From assembly GCF_002005225.1 (NCBI RefSeq), contig NZ_CP019724.1, forward strand, positions 7,296,001 through 7,360,000: a stretch of 64,000 nt of DNA, read 5' to 3'. Positions 31,763 to 39,792 of the stretch are shown piece by piece. Source of the DNA: Streptomyces pactum. Lineage in GTDB: Bacteria > Actinomycetota > Actinomycetes > Streptomycetales > Streptomycetaceae. Both the position numbers and the translations under genes were made by a program. The notes below the pieces were generated by a model. It had not been told where the DNA came from, did no database searches, and worked only from the letters and a program-made list of their open reading frames with translations. Each line of letters begins with the position of its first letter. Positions within the stretch are counted from its first letter, which is position 1.

Positions 31763-32808
31763 TCGTCGGCCTCCGCGTCGTACTCGGAGGCGACCTCCAG
31801 CGGCGTCACCACGTAGCCAGTGAGCCAGGTACGGCCGGGCTCCATGCCGCGGGGCGTGACGTGCGCGAACAGCTCGGCCTCACCGTCTTCCGGCTGGTCG
31901 ACCGTGTCCTCGTCCTCGCTCCACCAGTGCTCGACCTTGGCGGTTTCCGGGTACTTGCGGAGCAGCTCGGTCTCGCAGTGCTTCCGCGCCTCGGCGGCCG
32001 TGCGGTACAGGCCCATCGGGATCGAGTCGTGCGACGCGCGGTAGACCGTGCGCGGCGCGGCCTCCAGCTCGGCGACGCGGGCCTCGGCGTCCAGCAGACG
32101 GCGCAGCACCGGCCCCATCCGCTCACCCATGTACGAGAGAAGGTTGAGGCAGTACAGGTCCTCCCACGCCGGGTGCTGGTGGTCCCGAACGTCACGGACG
32201 GTCTTGGCGAGGCCAGCCACCAGCTCCGTGCTCGCAGGCTTCGCGCTGGCCAGGTACTCGAAGGCGAGGGCGCGCTGCTGTACGCGCTGCGCCGTGCCCT
32301 GCGGGTAGACGCCGTCCTCGCGGAACTCCTGCGGCTCCGGGCCCACCGGCATCGGCAGGGCGCCCAGCTCACGAACCGCAGCCTCACGCACCCACGCCTC
32401 ATGCATCCGGTCCCGGCACGGCACACAGATCACCGGAGCCCCGCGACCGCCCAGCCGCACGAACTGGTTCCCCGCGTCGGCCAGCAGCGTCGGGCACGAC
32501 GCGCACCGCTCCGGCACGACGTACCGCTCCACCGGCCGCAGGTACCAGACCTGCCCCGTCACGCCGTCCCACTCGAACGGCACCTTCACCAAGCGGCCGT
32601 CATCCGAGTGCGGGGTCGTCGCACGCTCCATCACCGGCGCGAGGAGTCGGAACGCCTCGGCCTCGCGCGGGTCGCCGGCGAGCTGGCCGCTGAGGATCCA
32701 CGTGTCCGTGTCCTCGGCGATCTCCCAGTGGTCCACCTGCGGCAGCCAGGACGGCGCCGTGTCGAGCAGGGACGCGAGAGCGGCCGCGACCGTCGAAGGG
32801 GCGCTCAT
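31759..32808 (-). CDS. Phage early protein with zinc ribbon, 349 aa
   Basis: The ATG at 32808 overlaps the upstream stop (ATGA). The N-terminal half carries a Trp-rich segment and then a CASCPTLLADAGN...CVPCRDRMHEAW zinc-ribbon-like pair. The C-terminal half is helical with an acidic EDEDTVDQPEDGEAEL stretch. It is the largest gene in the upstream early block; no recognised family. Its first-gene-like position near the repressor suggests early expression. Confidence 0.6.
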   Translation of the reverse strand: MSAPSTVAAALASLLDTAPSWLPQVDHWEIAEDTDTWILSGQLAGDPREAEAFRLLAPVMERATTPHSDDGRLVKVPFEWDGVTGQVWYLRPVERYVVPERCASCPTLLADAGNQFVRLGGRGAPVICVPCRDRMHEAWVREAAVRELGALPMPVGPEPQEFREDGVYPQGTAQRVQQRALAFEYLASAKPASTELVAGLAKTVRDVRDHQHPAWEDLYCLNLLSYMGERMGPVLRRLLDAEARVAELEAAPRTVYRASHDSIPMGLYRTAAEARKHCETELLRKYPETAKVEHWWSEDEDTVDQPEDGEAELFAHVTPRGMEPGRTWLTGYVVTPLEVASEYDAEADE

Positions 32809-33188
32809 GCCGCCACCGCCGCAGCGATCTCGTGGATCACGGACTCGGTCGACGGCAGCACCACGGTCACGTGCACCGGGATCTCCGGGAACCTCACCGG
32901 GGAGTCCGTCCACGTCTTGGTGTGCAGCGTCCACACCGTCTGGCCCGACGGCAGGTCCACCTTCGACACGGTGCCGCCCTGCACGAACAGCCACTCGCCG
33001 ATCACGTCGATGTCCGTGGCGGTCACCAGCACCGCGTCCGTCGTCGCCTGCACCGCGATGTGCTGGGAGGCGGGGAGGCCGTGGTAGGCGACGGTGGTGT
33101 CGTAGTTGCTCTCGTTCCGCTCGCGGGCGGCCTGCCTGTCGAGCAGCGACAGGTGCTCCACTCGCGGGGTCTGGAATGATGTGGCCAC
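32805..33188 (-). CDS. Beta-rich phage protein, 127 aa
   Basis: The GTG start (33188) has GAGAGG upstream. Alternating strands (IAVQATTDAVLVTATDIDV and SPVRFPEIPVHVTVVL) suggest a beta-barrel or sandwich. The C-terminus is Ala-rich. Unknown role. Confidence 0.55.
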   Translation of the reverse strand: MATSFQTPRVEHLSLLDRQAARERNESNYDTTVAYHGLPASQHIAVQATTDAVLVTATDIDVIGEWLFVQGGTVSKVDLPSGQTVWTLHTKTWTDSPVRFPEIPVHVTVVLPSTESVIHEIAAAVAA

Positions 33189-33280
33189 GGGGGCCTCTCT
33201 TTCGTTCTGGTGTGAGGTCGCCGAGTCGGGGTCCGTCCGTGGCCGGGTAAGCAGCGGGCGGGCCTTCGGCGTTGATGGGG

Positions 33281-33472
33281 TCAGGCGGCCTGAGCAGCCG
33301 GCGGGGTTTCCCCCGCGGGCGCGGCTTGCGGCACGAGGCCGGCTGGGCGCGTCATGATCCGGCGGAGCTTCTCCACCAGCTCGTCGGTCGGCTCCGGGGC
33401 CTGCGCGACGCGCTCGCGGATTTCTGCCAGGACCTCTTCGCCGAGGAGCGCGTGGCGCTCTTCGCGGGTCAT
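33281..33472 (-). CDS. Small helical protein, 63 aa
   Basis: The product begins MTREERHALLGEEVLAEIR and ends with a Pro/Ala-rich tail. Its ATG overlaps the stop of the Cro-like gene (ATGA). Unknown role. Confidence 0.55.
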   Translation of the reverse strand: MTREERHALLGEEVLAEIRERVAQAPEPTDELVEKLRRIMTRPAGLVPQAAPAGETPPAAQAA

Positions 33473-33711
33473 GCGGCGACTCCGGCGGGCTCTTCGTCCT
33501 CGTCCTCGACGCGCTGCATGAAGGTGCGAATGTCCAGGTCATATGCCTCGGCGAGGCGAAGCGCCGAGTTCAGGTCAGGTTGTGCGGACCCATCGACGTA
33601 TCGATAAGCAGACGAGATGCTCACGCCGGCACGCTTCGCGATGGCGTAGGCGGTGCGGTCGCCGCGCTTCTGTGCGGCTTCGAGGATGCGGGCGACGTTG
33701 AGTCGGTACAC
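33469..33711 (-). CDS. Cro/C1-type HTH protein, candidate Cro
   Basis: The GTG at 33711 has GGGAGG upstream; upstream in-frame codons would cross the operator region and are rejected. The 80-residue product has a Cro/C1 HTH (TAYAIAKRAGVSISSAYRY), then a helix and an acidic tail. It is the first gene of the leftward early operon and divergent from the 150-residue HTH gene, across a region with four similar inverted repeats. It is thus the natural Cro partner of the lysis-lysogeny switch. Confidence 0.8.
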   Translation of the reverse strand: MYRLNVARILEAAQKRGDRTAYAIAKRAGVSISSAYRYVDGSAQPDLNSALRLAEAYDLDIRTFMQRVEDEDEEPAGVAA

Positions 33712-33745
33712 GTGGATGTCCCTCCCTTCGCAGGCAGTGGGATGG

Positions 33746-33933
33746 TTTCCCTGTCGAGGGAAACTAGACCACACACATTCCCTCTCTGGCAAGGGAATGC
33801 GCGAGGGCGGGAAGGGTGAATCTGAAACCGTACGTGCGTTCGATTGATTGGCGACCTGCGTCTATGCAGGTCAGTGGCCGAATCGCCGCTTTCCCGCGAT
33901 AGGGAAGCGTCGACTATTCCCTCTCCAGGGAAG
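33746..33933. promoter_or_regulatory. Immunity region with four TTCCC/GGGAA operators and a second inverted repeat
   Basis: O1 33746-33763 (TTTCCCTGTCGAGGGAAA), O3 33890-33907 and O4 33917-33932 share TTCCC-N6-GGGAA. O2 33777-33798 has the same arms with a ten-base spacer. A separate perfect repeat, GACCTGC (33853-33859) with GCAGGTC (33866-33872), lies in the middle. O4 ends 15 bases before the 33948 start, and O1 is 35 bases before the leftward GTG. The layout matches operators for divergent repressor/Cro control. Confidence 0.75.
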
Positions 33934-33947
33934 TAGAGTCTGGGGAC

Positions 33948-34400
33948 ATGACGGATGCCCCCACCGGTCGCGAAGAGCGGTTCTTCGCGCTCGTCCTCCC
34001 CGCCCTCGAGAGGGCCGGATACACCGCCTACGGCGCGCAGGCCAAGCTCGTGGCCGATACCGGCATGAACAAGACGACGGTCTCTCGTCTCCTCCGTGGC
34101 GAGACGATCCCGCACGTCAAGTCTTTCCCCGCCCTGGCCAGAGCCCTCGGGCTGGACCCCGTCGAGCTACTCGTCGCAGCCGAGATCGTGCCTCCCGAGT
34201 ACCTGGAGTCTCAACAGACACTGTCCGAAACGGATCGGTCACAGGTAGGGTCGGGATCTATCACTCCGGAGGAGGCGGCGGAGCAACTGGGCATCCATGA
34301 CGACGTAGGCAAGTTCACCTTCTACGCCGTGGTCGACAAGCTCACGAACCGCGACGATGCCGACGATGCCACCCCCGGAGATGCGACAGCACAGGCGTAA
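33948..34400 (+). CDS. HTH repressor, candidate CI-like immunity protein
   Basis: The 150-residue product has a helix-turn-helix region: KLVADTGMNKTTVSRLLRG, with IPHVKSFPALARALGLDP after it. This is an XRE-like domain with a C-terminal helix extension. It lacks a LexA-type peptidase domain. It is divergent from the Cro-like gene. Four palindromic sites lie between them, and it is followed by a membrane-protein gene. The role as maintenance repressor is inferred from layout. Confidence 0.75.
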   Translation: MTDAPTGREERFFALVLPALERAGYTAYGAQAKLVADTGMNKTTVSRLLRGETIPHVKSFPALARALGLDPVELLVAAEIVPPEYLESQQTLSETDRSQVGSGSITPEEAAEQLGIHDDVGKFTFYAVVDKLTNRDDADDATPGDATAQA

Positions 34401-34414
34401 CCCCGGGAGTGTGC

Positions 34415-34966
34415 ATGGATCTCACGGCTCGCACCAAAGCCGCGGTCGCAACAGCCGTAGGAATCCTCATCGCAGGATTCGCCGTGATCATTCAACACGC
34501 CTCGCACAACAACGTGGCAGGCTCCATTGGTGGGGCCTGCCTGGTCATGGTGGGCCTGTCCCTCGTCATTCTGATCCTCGTGCGCATCTGGATCTGCAAC
34601 ACCAACGAGGAACGGCGCATCCTCGCCGCGGCGCAGCGAGAGGCGCAGTCCGAGCGGACTCGCTACATCGCGGCGCAGGCTGCTCACACCAACGAGCTGG
34701 GCCGCAACCGGCGGGAGATGGCCGTTGAGCGAGCCCGCCTCGCCGCCACTCTCAGGGCTGAGCGCGCCAAGATGCAGGCGGAGTTCGACAACACGCGCGC
34801 CAAGGAACTCAGCGAGGCCTTCCAGACCGGCGCCGAGATGGAACGCGCCGGCGTCTTCAAGAAGCGCCAGCAGCCCGTCCGCGGGAACCTGCTGACGTTC
34901 CCGAAGAAGCAGCCCGCGGCCCCGGAAGCGGAGCGGTCGCGGGAGCACGGAGTGGGCGGGCCCTGA
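34415..34966 (+). CDS. Two-pass membrane protein with coiled coil, 183 aa
   Basis: The ATG at 34415 follows GGGAGTGTGC; a GTG six bases earlier is possible. Two transmembrane segments (AVATAVGILIAGFAVII and GACLVMVGLSLVILILVRIW) precede a long coiled coil with EERRILAAAQREAQSERTR and a basic tail. It is co-directional with the repressor, so it is probably expressed in the lysogen. Lysogenic expression plus membrane location suggests an exclusion function. Its last 110 bases overlap the convergent integrase 3' end. Confidence 0.65.
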   Translation: MDLTARTKAAVATAVGILIAGFAVIIQHASHNNVAGSIGGACLVMVGLSLVILILVRIWICNTNEERRILAAAQREAQSERTRYIAAQAAHTNELGRNRREMAVERARLAATLRAERAKMQAEFDNTRAKELSEAFQTGAEMERAGVFKKRQQPVRGNLLTFPKKQPAAPEAERSREHGVGGP

Positions 34967-36530
34967 ACCCCGGCTCGCCCACCCACGACAGGCGAATGCG
35001 TCCCGGCTTCAACTTGCGTTCGCCGGGCGTCTTCGCCTTGTACAGGCGCACGGTCACCACGCTCTGGATGACCTCCCGCTTCTGCTCCAGCGTCAGCCCT
35101 GGCGCCTCCGGCCGGTTCTCCGACGCCGGACGGCCGTTCCACACGCTCTCCGGGTCCTCGTTCAGCATCCGCAGCAGCAGCGGCGAGGTGCCCGTGGCGC
35201 TCTGTAGCTTCTTCCGCTCCGCCTCCAGCCTCGGCTCGACCTGCGCTTCGATCCCCGACAGGGACATGGCCGACAGCTTGAAGCGACCGGTCTTCTCGTC
35301 GAAGGTCTGAGCGAGTTTCCGCGCCTCGGCCAGCTGCTCCTCGTAAGAGTTGATCAGCTTTTGTGCGGCGGCCACCGTCTCCTCGACCTTGTCGTCCGCT
35401 GGGACGAGGGCGGCGCGGGCCTTCTGCTTGTTTCCGAACCACTCCAGAACCGCCTCTTCTACATAGGCGTTCAAGAGGTGCTCGACGATGGACGTGTCGT
35501 ACTTCTCCGTGCAGGCCAGCGTCGGGTTCTTCCGCCGGCCGGTCGTCGTCAGGTAGCGCAGCCACGAGTGGTCACCACACTCGCCGCACAGGCCGAGGTA
35601 CGACATCAGGTGCTGGACCTCGGTGCCGCGGTGCATCGTACGGGTGGGGTCGGTGAGCTTTGCCGTGACACGGAAGAACATGGCCCGGCCCTGGGGCGTC
35701 TCCAGCCCTTTGAGCGGGGCCCAGATTGCCTTGATGTACTCGCCTCGATGGAGGCGCTCGCCGAGGTAGGCGCGGTTCAGGACCGTCATGCGGATCAGGT
35801 CTTCCGCCCACGGACTTCCGTTCAGCCGTGCAGCGTTCGGGTCCGACTTGAGCCAGCGCTTCACCGAGCCGAGGGTGTGGCCGGCGTCCAGGCGTTGCAG
35901 CATCTCCAGCACGTAAGGGCCGCGAGTGTCTTCCTCCTGCCCAGTGCAGCGCTTGCGTCCGTTGACCGTGTCGTACGTCCGCGTGTACCCGTAGATCGCT
36001 TTTCCGTGCGGCATGCCTGCCTTGGCCTGCTGGCTGGCCGTTCGCAAGTTCTGGTCTCGCAGGCCTTCGGCTTCGTCCTCGGCATCGACTGCATGCTGGG
36101 CGGTGGTCTTGCGGTCGTCGCGGCGGGAGAGATCGTAAACCTGGCCGTTGTAGCAGAGCAGGACGTTGCCGACTATGCACGCTTTCCGTAGCCGGACGTA
36201 GGCGTCCAAGTCGCGGTAGTACCTGCTGGCGTTGAAGGCGACGACGATACGGCGGACGCCGGGTGGGGCGGCGCTGCCTGTGATGGCGTCGATGAGGGCC
36301 TCGAAATCTTCGCGCCTTCTGTTGGTGTGGCGGCTGGCGGAGATGTCCGTGTCTTTGAACTCGTGGGCGATGCGCCAGTTGTTCTGCCCGCAGAGCGTCC
36401 GGCCCGCGGCGAGCTGGTCTTTGACAGAACTGCCGGAGCCGGTGGCATCGTCGCTGTTACGGCCGTAGAGCAGGGCCTCGAAGGCGACGCCGGGAATGAC
36501 CAAGTGCAGGTACTCGGGCGCGTAGGGCAT
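34857..36530 (-). CDS. Large serine recombinase (phage integrase)
   Basis: The 557-residue protein has the resolvase-type N-terminal domain with the nucleophile Ser26 in LLYGRNSDDATGSGSSVKD. Further resolvase-domain motifs follow (VVAFNASRYYRDLDAYVRL). A recombinase domain with IYGYTRTYDTVNGR, a zinc-ribbon-type segment (GLCGECGDHSWL then LACTEKYD) and a coiled coil come after it. The visible ribbon has three Cys, with the expected fourth position not clear. Large serine integrases recombine attP with attB using a two-base core and need a separate directionality factor to excise. No strong RBS precedes the ATG. Confidence 0.93.
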   Translation of the reverse strand: MPYAPEYLHLVIPGVAFEALLYGRNSDDATGSGSSVKDQLAAGRTLCGQNNWRIAHEFKDTDISASRHTNRRREDFEALIDAITGSAAPPGVRRIVVAFNASRYYRDLDAYVRLRKACIVGNVLLCYNGQVYDLSRRDDRKTTAQHAVDAEDEAEGLRDQNLRTASQQAKAGMPHGKAIYGYTRTYDTVNGRKRCTGQEEDTRGPYVLEMLQRLDAGHTLGSVKRWLKSDPNAARLNGSPWAEDLIRMTVLNRAYLGERLHRGEYIKAIWAPLKGLETPQGRAMFFRVTAKLTDPTRTMHRGTEVQHLMSYLGLCGECGDHSWLRYLTTTGRRKNPTLACTEKYDTSIVEHLLNAYVEEAVLEWFGNKQKARAALVPADDKVEETVAAAQKLINSYEEQLAEARKLAQTFDEKTGRFKLSAMSLSGIEAQVEPRLEAERKKLQSATGTSPLLLRMLNEDPESVWNGRPASENRPEAPGLTLEQKREVIQSVVTVRLYKAKTPGERKLKPGRIRLSWVGEPGFRARPLRAPATAPLPGPRAASSGTSAGSRGRAAGAS

Positions 36531-36540
36531 ATGGAGATGC

Positions 36541-36590
36541 TAGCGAAGTAGAGCCATCAGTAGGTGAGTTTGTGGCTCCACACCTCGTAC
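36541..36590. other. Candidate attR (prophage-host junction)
   Basis: The host DUF779 reading frame departs from its family pattern after the codons for WSH near 36583, and the integrase starts at 36530. The junction therefore lies in this short interval. It contains an inverted repeat GAGCCA (36551-36556) and TGGCTC (36573-36578) around a 16-base centre, the kind of symmetry serine integrases bind. The exact crossover dinucleotide cannot be fixed without the other end. Confidence 0.6.
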
Positions 36591-36844
36591 TGGCTGCGCG
36601 ACATCCAGAACTCCACCGGCTCACGGACGCCCTCGACGACCAGCTCACCGAGCAGGACGTCCGCGCCGCCGGTGCGGAACTCGCCTGCCGGGTAGCACAT
36701 GGGGGCGCTGCCGTCGCAGCATCCGCCGGACTGGTGGAACATCAGCGGACCGTGCGCCTCGCGGAGCCGGCGCAGCAGCAGGGCCGCCTCGGGAGTGAGC
36801 TCGACGCGGGGCGTCTCCTCGTATGTGTCGCGCATGCCGTGCAT
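36557..36844 (-). pseudogene. DUF779-family protein, 3' end removed by prophage integration
   Basis: The reading frame begins MHGMRDTYEETPRVELTPE (starts at 36844 or 36835 possible). It has the family core LREAHGPLMFHQSGGCCDG and SAPMCYPAGEFRTG, and ends SQYEVWSHKLTY. Family members normally continue about 30-40 residues past the YExWxH motif, as I recall. The break coincides with the integrase-side end of the prophage. DUF779 genes often sit beside aldehyde dehydrogenases; one such gene is 13.3 kb away at 50188. The missing piece should lie at the other prophage end. Confidence 0.7.
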
Positions 36845-36934
36845 GCCACCACGGGAAAGGTTGCGCGACGGTTGCACACCCGGCTTCACCACCGCTACCC
36901 GCACTTTCCGGCCTGCCTCCGTGGCCTACCTCTT

Positions 36935-36970
36935 TTGACATACCTATCTGGTCATATCTATTGTCCTCGG
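36935..36970 (+). promoter_or_regulatory. Promoter of marR-type gene, likely leaderless transcript
   Basis: TTGACA (36935-36940) and TATTGT (36959-36964) are 18 bases apart. This puts the transcription start near 36970, next to the GTG at 36971. The AT-rich spacer contains GTCATAT-type sequence that may be a MarR operator. No Shine-Dalgarno sequence precedes the GTG. Confidence 0.6.
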
Positions 36971-37444
36971 GTGACCGACTCCAGCACCCCTCGCCGGGAC
37001 ATCGACCGTGTGGCCTCCGGGCTCGCGGCATGCCTCCCCGCGCTGCACCGGGCGCTGGACCGACAGGTCGTTGCCCGGTACCCGCACCCCAAGCCCCCCG
37101 AGGGCCAGCTCGCGCTGCTGCGGTTCGTCGCCCAGCGCGAGGGCGCCACGGTGCGCGAGGCCGCCGAGGCCCTGCTGATGAAGCCGAACAACGTCAGCGC
37201 CCTGGTCTCCCAGCTCACCGAACGGGGCGACCTGGAGCGCAGGCAGGACAGCGCCGACAAGCGGGTCGCCCACCTCCACCTCACGGCGACGTCCCGGAGG
37301 CGGCTGTCCGAGGTGCGCGAACTGGAGACCGAGTTCATCCGTCACGCCCTGACCTCCCTCACCGAGGGCCAGCAGGGCGCGCTCGGCTCCGCCCTGGACG
37401 CCCTCGACGCGCTGACGCGACACCTCCACCCCGCCGCCCGCTGA
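36971..37444 (+). CDS. MarR-family transcriptional regulator
   Basis: The 157-residue protein has the MarR winged helix: EGQLALLRFVAQREGATVR, AAEALLMKPNNVSALVSQL (recognition helix) and a wing with RRQDSADKRVAHLHLT. MarR proteins repress adjacent exporters and release on binding aromatic ligands. It lies 174 bases upstream of an MFS exporter gene on the same strand, so it probably controls it and itself. The start has no RBS, consistent with a leaderless mRNA. Ligand unknown. Confidence 0.85.
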   Translation: MTDSSTPRRDIDRVASGLAACLPALHRALDRQVVARYPHPKPPEGQLALLRFVAQREGATVREAAEALLMKPNNVSALVSQLTERGDLERRQDSADKRVAHLHLTATSRRRLSEVRELETEFIRHALTSLTEGQQGALGSALDALDALTRHLHPAAR

Positions 37445-37618
37445 CCGGGCGGGGCCCGGGCATACCCCGCCGGCCGCGGGCACACCGTCGTGCCCGGGGC
37501 CGGCCCGCCGTGCTCCACGGGGCCGCCCCGCCGCGCCGCGGCGGCCCGTACCGCCCCCGCGACGCCCCCGCGATCCCCCTTCCGCACCACCCCTGAACTC
37601 GGAAGAGAAGGCTCATCC

Positions 37619-39211
37619 ATGCCGTCCACGTCCGTGGATCACTCCACCGCGCCTACGGCCGCGACCGCCCCACCAGCGGCCGGGCGCCTGCGGTCCAACC
37701 CCTGGCTGACCCTTTTCGCCGTCGCGTTCGGACTGTTCATGGTCCAGCTCGACGGCTCCGTGGTCGCCATCGCCAACCCCGCGATCGGCAGTGACCTGCA
37801 CGCGTCGACCGCCGAGCTGCAGTGGGTGACCAACTCCTACCTGCTCGCGCTCGCCGCCACGCTCATCCTGGGCGGCAAGCTCGGCGACCGGTTCGGCCGG
37901 CGCACCTACTACCTCGTGGGCGTCGCCGGCTTCACCCTCGCCTCGGTCGCCATCGGCCTGTCCTCCTCGATCGAGGCAGTGGTCGCCTTCCGTGCCCTCC
38001 AGGGCGCCTTCGGCGGCCTGCTGATGCCCAACACCCTCGGCCTGCTGCGCTCCGTCTTCCCGCCGAAGAAGTTCGGCATGGCCGTGGGCATCTGGGCCAT
38101 GGTCTCCGCCGTCGCGACGGCCCTCGGGCCCATCGTCGGCGGCCTCCTCGTGGAGCACGTCGACTGGGAGTCCGTCTTCTACATCAACGCTCCCATCGGC
38201 ATCGTGGCCATCGCCTTCGGCGTCCTCGTCCTCCCCGACAGCCGCAACGCCGGGGGCCGGGAACCCTTCGACATCCCCGGCCTGGTCCTGCTCGCCCTCG
38301 GCCTGCCGGCCGTGGTCTTCGGCGTCGTCAAGGGCGAGACCTGGGGGTGGACCTCCGCCGGCACGCTGGGGTCCGTCGCCGCCGGGCTCGTACTCCTGCT
38401 CGCCTTCGGCTGGTACGAGACCCGCGTCGAGTTCCCGCTGCTGCCGATGCGCCTGTTCCGCAGCCGCGCGCTGACGATCGGCGCGATCATCACCGCGCTC
38501 AACTTCTTCGTGCTGCTCGGCGTGATCTTCTTCGTCATGCTGTACCTGCAGAACGTGCGCGGTTTCACGCCGGTCGAGGCCGGTGTGCGGACGCTCCCGC
38601 TCAGCCTCGCCTCGCTGGTCGCCTCGCCGCTGGGCGCGGCCCTGACCCAGCGCTTCGGACCCCGGCTGACCATGCCGCTGGGCATGCTCCTCCAGGCCGC
38701 CTCCTGCTTCGGCATGCTCACCTGGCAGACCGACTCCTCCTACGCCGCCATGTGGCCGCCGTTCATCGCGCTCGGCCTCGGCGTCGGCATGGTGATGTCC
38801 GCCTCCTCGGACGCCATCGTCGGCAACGCCCCGGTCCGGGACGGCGGTGTGGCCGGCGGGCTGCAGGCGACGACCCTGCAGATCGGCGGCGCGCTCGGCA
38901 CCTCCGTGCTGGTCTCCCTGATCAGCGGCAAGGTCGGCGCCACCCTCACCGGGGAGCTGACCGGTGCGGGTGTCCCCCCGGCCATGGCCCACGGCCTCCA
39001 GGAGGCCGAGGACGCCGTGGCGATGGGCGTGGCGCCCGTCTCCGGCGACATGCCGGCCGGCCTGCGGGCCGCCGTGGTGCAGGGCAGCGGGCAGGCGTTC
39101 ATGAACGGCGTCCACGTGGCCGTGGCCGTCACCGGCGTCCTGTGCGTGCTCGGCGCGGCGCTCGCCGCGGCCGGCATCCGGCGCGGCGCGGAGCAGCCGG
39201 CGGATCGCTGA
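37619..39211 (+). CDS. EmrB/QacA-type MFS multidrug exporter (DHA2, 14 TM)
   Basis: The 530-residue protein begins MPSTSVDHSTAPTAATAPP. It carries the motif near TM1 (AVAFGLFMVQLDGSVVAIA), the WVTNSYLLALAATLILGGK block and the motif A-type LGDRFGRR loop. About fourteen hydrophobic segments are visible. The family uses the proton gradient to pump drugs or dyes. The ATG follows AGAGAAGG. The MarR gene upstream is the likely regulator. A strong hairpin follows the stop. Confidence 0.88.
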   Translation: MPSTSVDHSTAPTAATAPPAAGRLRSNPWLTLFAVAFGLFMVQLDGSVVAIANPAIGSDLHASTAELQWVTNSYLLALAATLILGGKLGDRFGRRTYYLVGVAGFTLASVAIGLSSSIEAVVAFRALQGAFGGLLMPNTLGLLRSVFPPKKFGMAVGIWAMVSAVATALGPIVGGLLVEHVDWESVFYINAPIGIVAIAFGVLVLPDSRNAGGREPFDIPGLVLLALGLPAVVFGVVKGETWGWTSAGTLGSVAAGLVLLLAFGWYETRVEFPLLPMRLFRSRALTIGAIITALNFFVLLGVIFFVMLYLQNVRGFTPVEAGVRTLPLSLASLVASPLGAALTQRFGPRLTMPLGMLLQAASCFGMLTWQTDSSYAAMWPPFIALGLGVGMVMSASSDAIVGNAPVRDGGVAGGLQATTLQIGGALGTSVLVSLISGKVGATLTGELTGAGVPPAMAHGLQEAEDAVAMGVAPVSGDMPAGLRAAVVQGSGQAFMNGVHVAVAVTGVLCVLGAALAAAGIRRGAEQPADR

Positions 39212-39220
39212 CGCCGTGAG

Positions 39221-39253
39221 CGGCGGTGCCCCCTCCGGCGCGGGGCACCGCCG
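39221..39253. terminator. Bidirectional 12-bp hairpin
   Basis: CGGCGGTGCCCC (39221-39232) pairs with GGGGCACCGCCG (39242-39253). It separates the exporter from the convergent gene at 39264. Confidence 0.8.
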
Positions 39254-39263
39254 TCGGCGTACC

Positions 39264-39656
39264 TCAGCAGATCTCCCCGGCCGTGGAGCGCGGGAGCACC
39301 GTGACACGGTGGTGGTTGCACCCCGAGGGCAGGTCCGTCGGGGGACGGTTCTGATGGGCCTTCAGCGCGATGCTCACCAGGCTCAGCAGCAGGTCGACGT
39401 CCGCGTCGCAGTCCAGGTGCACGGTCACCCACCGCGAGCCGGGGACCATGCGGATGGCGCTGGAGCCGCCGAGGTCGTACTGGAAACGCTGGATGGCCCG
39501 GTGGGTGAGGTGGAGGTCCACGTCCCGGTCCGAGTGGAAGTGGACGATCTCGTCGCGGACGGAGCGCAGAGCCCGTCCGGTTCCGCAACTGGCCGGACCC
39601 GAGGCGAGGTCGGGCCAGGCATGCAGCCGCTCGAAGGCGCGCTGAGCCAGATTCAT
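39264..39656 (-). CDS. DUF5519 (luciferase-domain-like) protein, 130 aa
   Basis: The product has CGTGRALRSVRDEIVHFHS and DVDLHLTHRAIQRF, then GSRWVTVHLDCDADVDLLL. I recall this pattern from the luciferase/DUF5519 family of small actinobacterial proteins, whose function is unknown. Conserved acidic and His residues line two strands. It is a single gene on the minus strand between two terminators. Confidence 0.65.
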   Translation of the reverse strand: MNLAQRAFERLHAWPDLASGPASCGTGRALRSVRDEIVHFHSDRDVDLHLTHRAIQRFQYDLGGSSAIRMVPGSRWVTVHLDCDADVDLLLSLVSIALKAHQNRPPTDLPSGCNHHRVTVLPRSTAGEIC

Positions 39657-39743
39657 GGCCCCATCGTCGCCCGATCACCGCGCCGCAACCAGAGGTTGAG
39701 CGATTTGTAACCGGCACGTGAGGTTTCAGTCCGCGCCGGAGTC

Positions 39744-39787
39744 CCGGGGGAGGCGCCGCGCGACCGGTCGCGCGGCGCCTCCCCCGG
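39744..39787 (-). terminator. 22-bp perfect palindrome, terminator of LPMO gene
   Basis: Positions 39744-39765 and 39766-39787 are exact reverse complements with no loop at the centre. The site lies just past the stop at 39793. It is one of the strongest hairpins in the window and probably ends the LPMO transcript. Confidence 0.8.
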
Positions 39788-39792
39788 TCGTA

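Larger units (their letters stand above)
1..36565. mobile_element. Temperate Streptomyces prophage (right part; left end outside window)
   Basis: The block carries terminase, portal, scaffold, coat, helicase, recombination, repressor and serine-integrase genes in a siphovirus-like order. The right boundary is placed just beyond the integrase start, where a host DUF779 gene loses its normal C-terminus. The left boundary is not in the window because a structural gene runs off position 1. Tail, lysis and tape-measure genes are therefore unseen. The genes look intact, so the prophage may be functional, but this cannot be decided without the missing end. Confidence 0.93.

Noticed and set aside
37613..39307. 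564-codon minus-strand frame opposite the MFS exporter
   Set aside because: The exporter has hydrophobic segments and family motifs. The antisense product is His/Gln/Gly-rich low complexity with no RBS.
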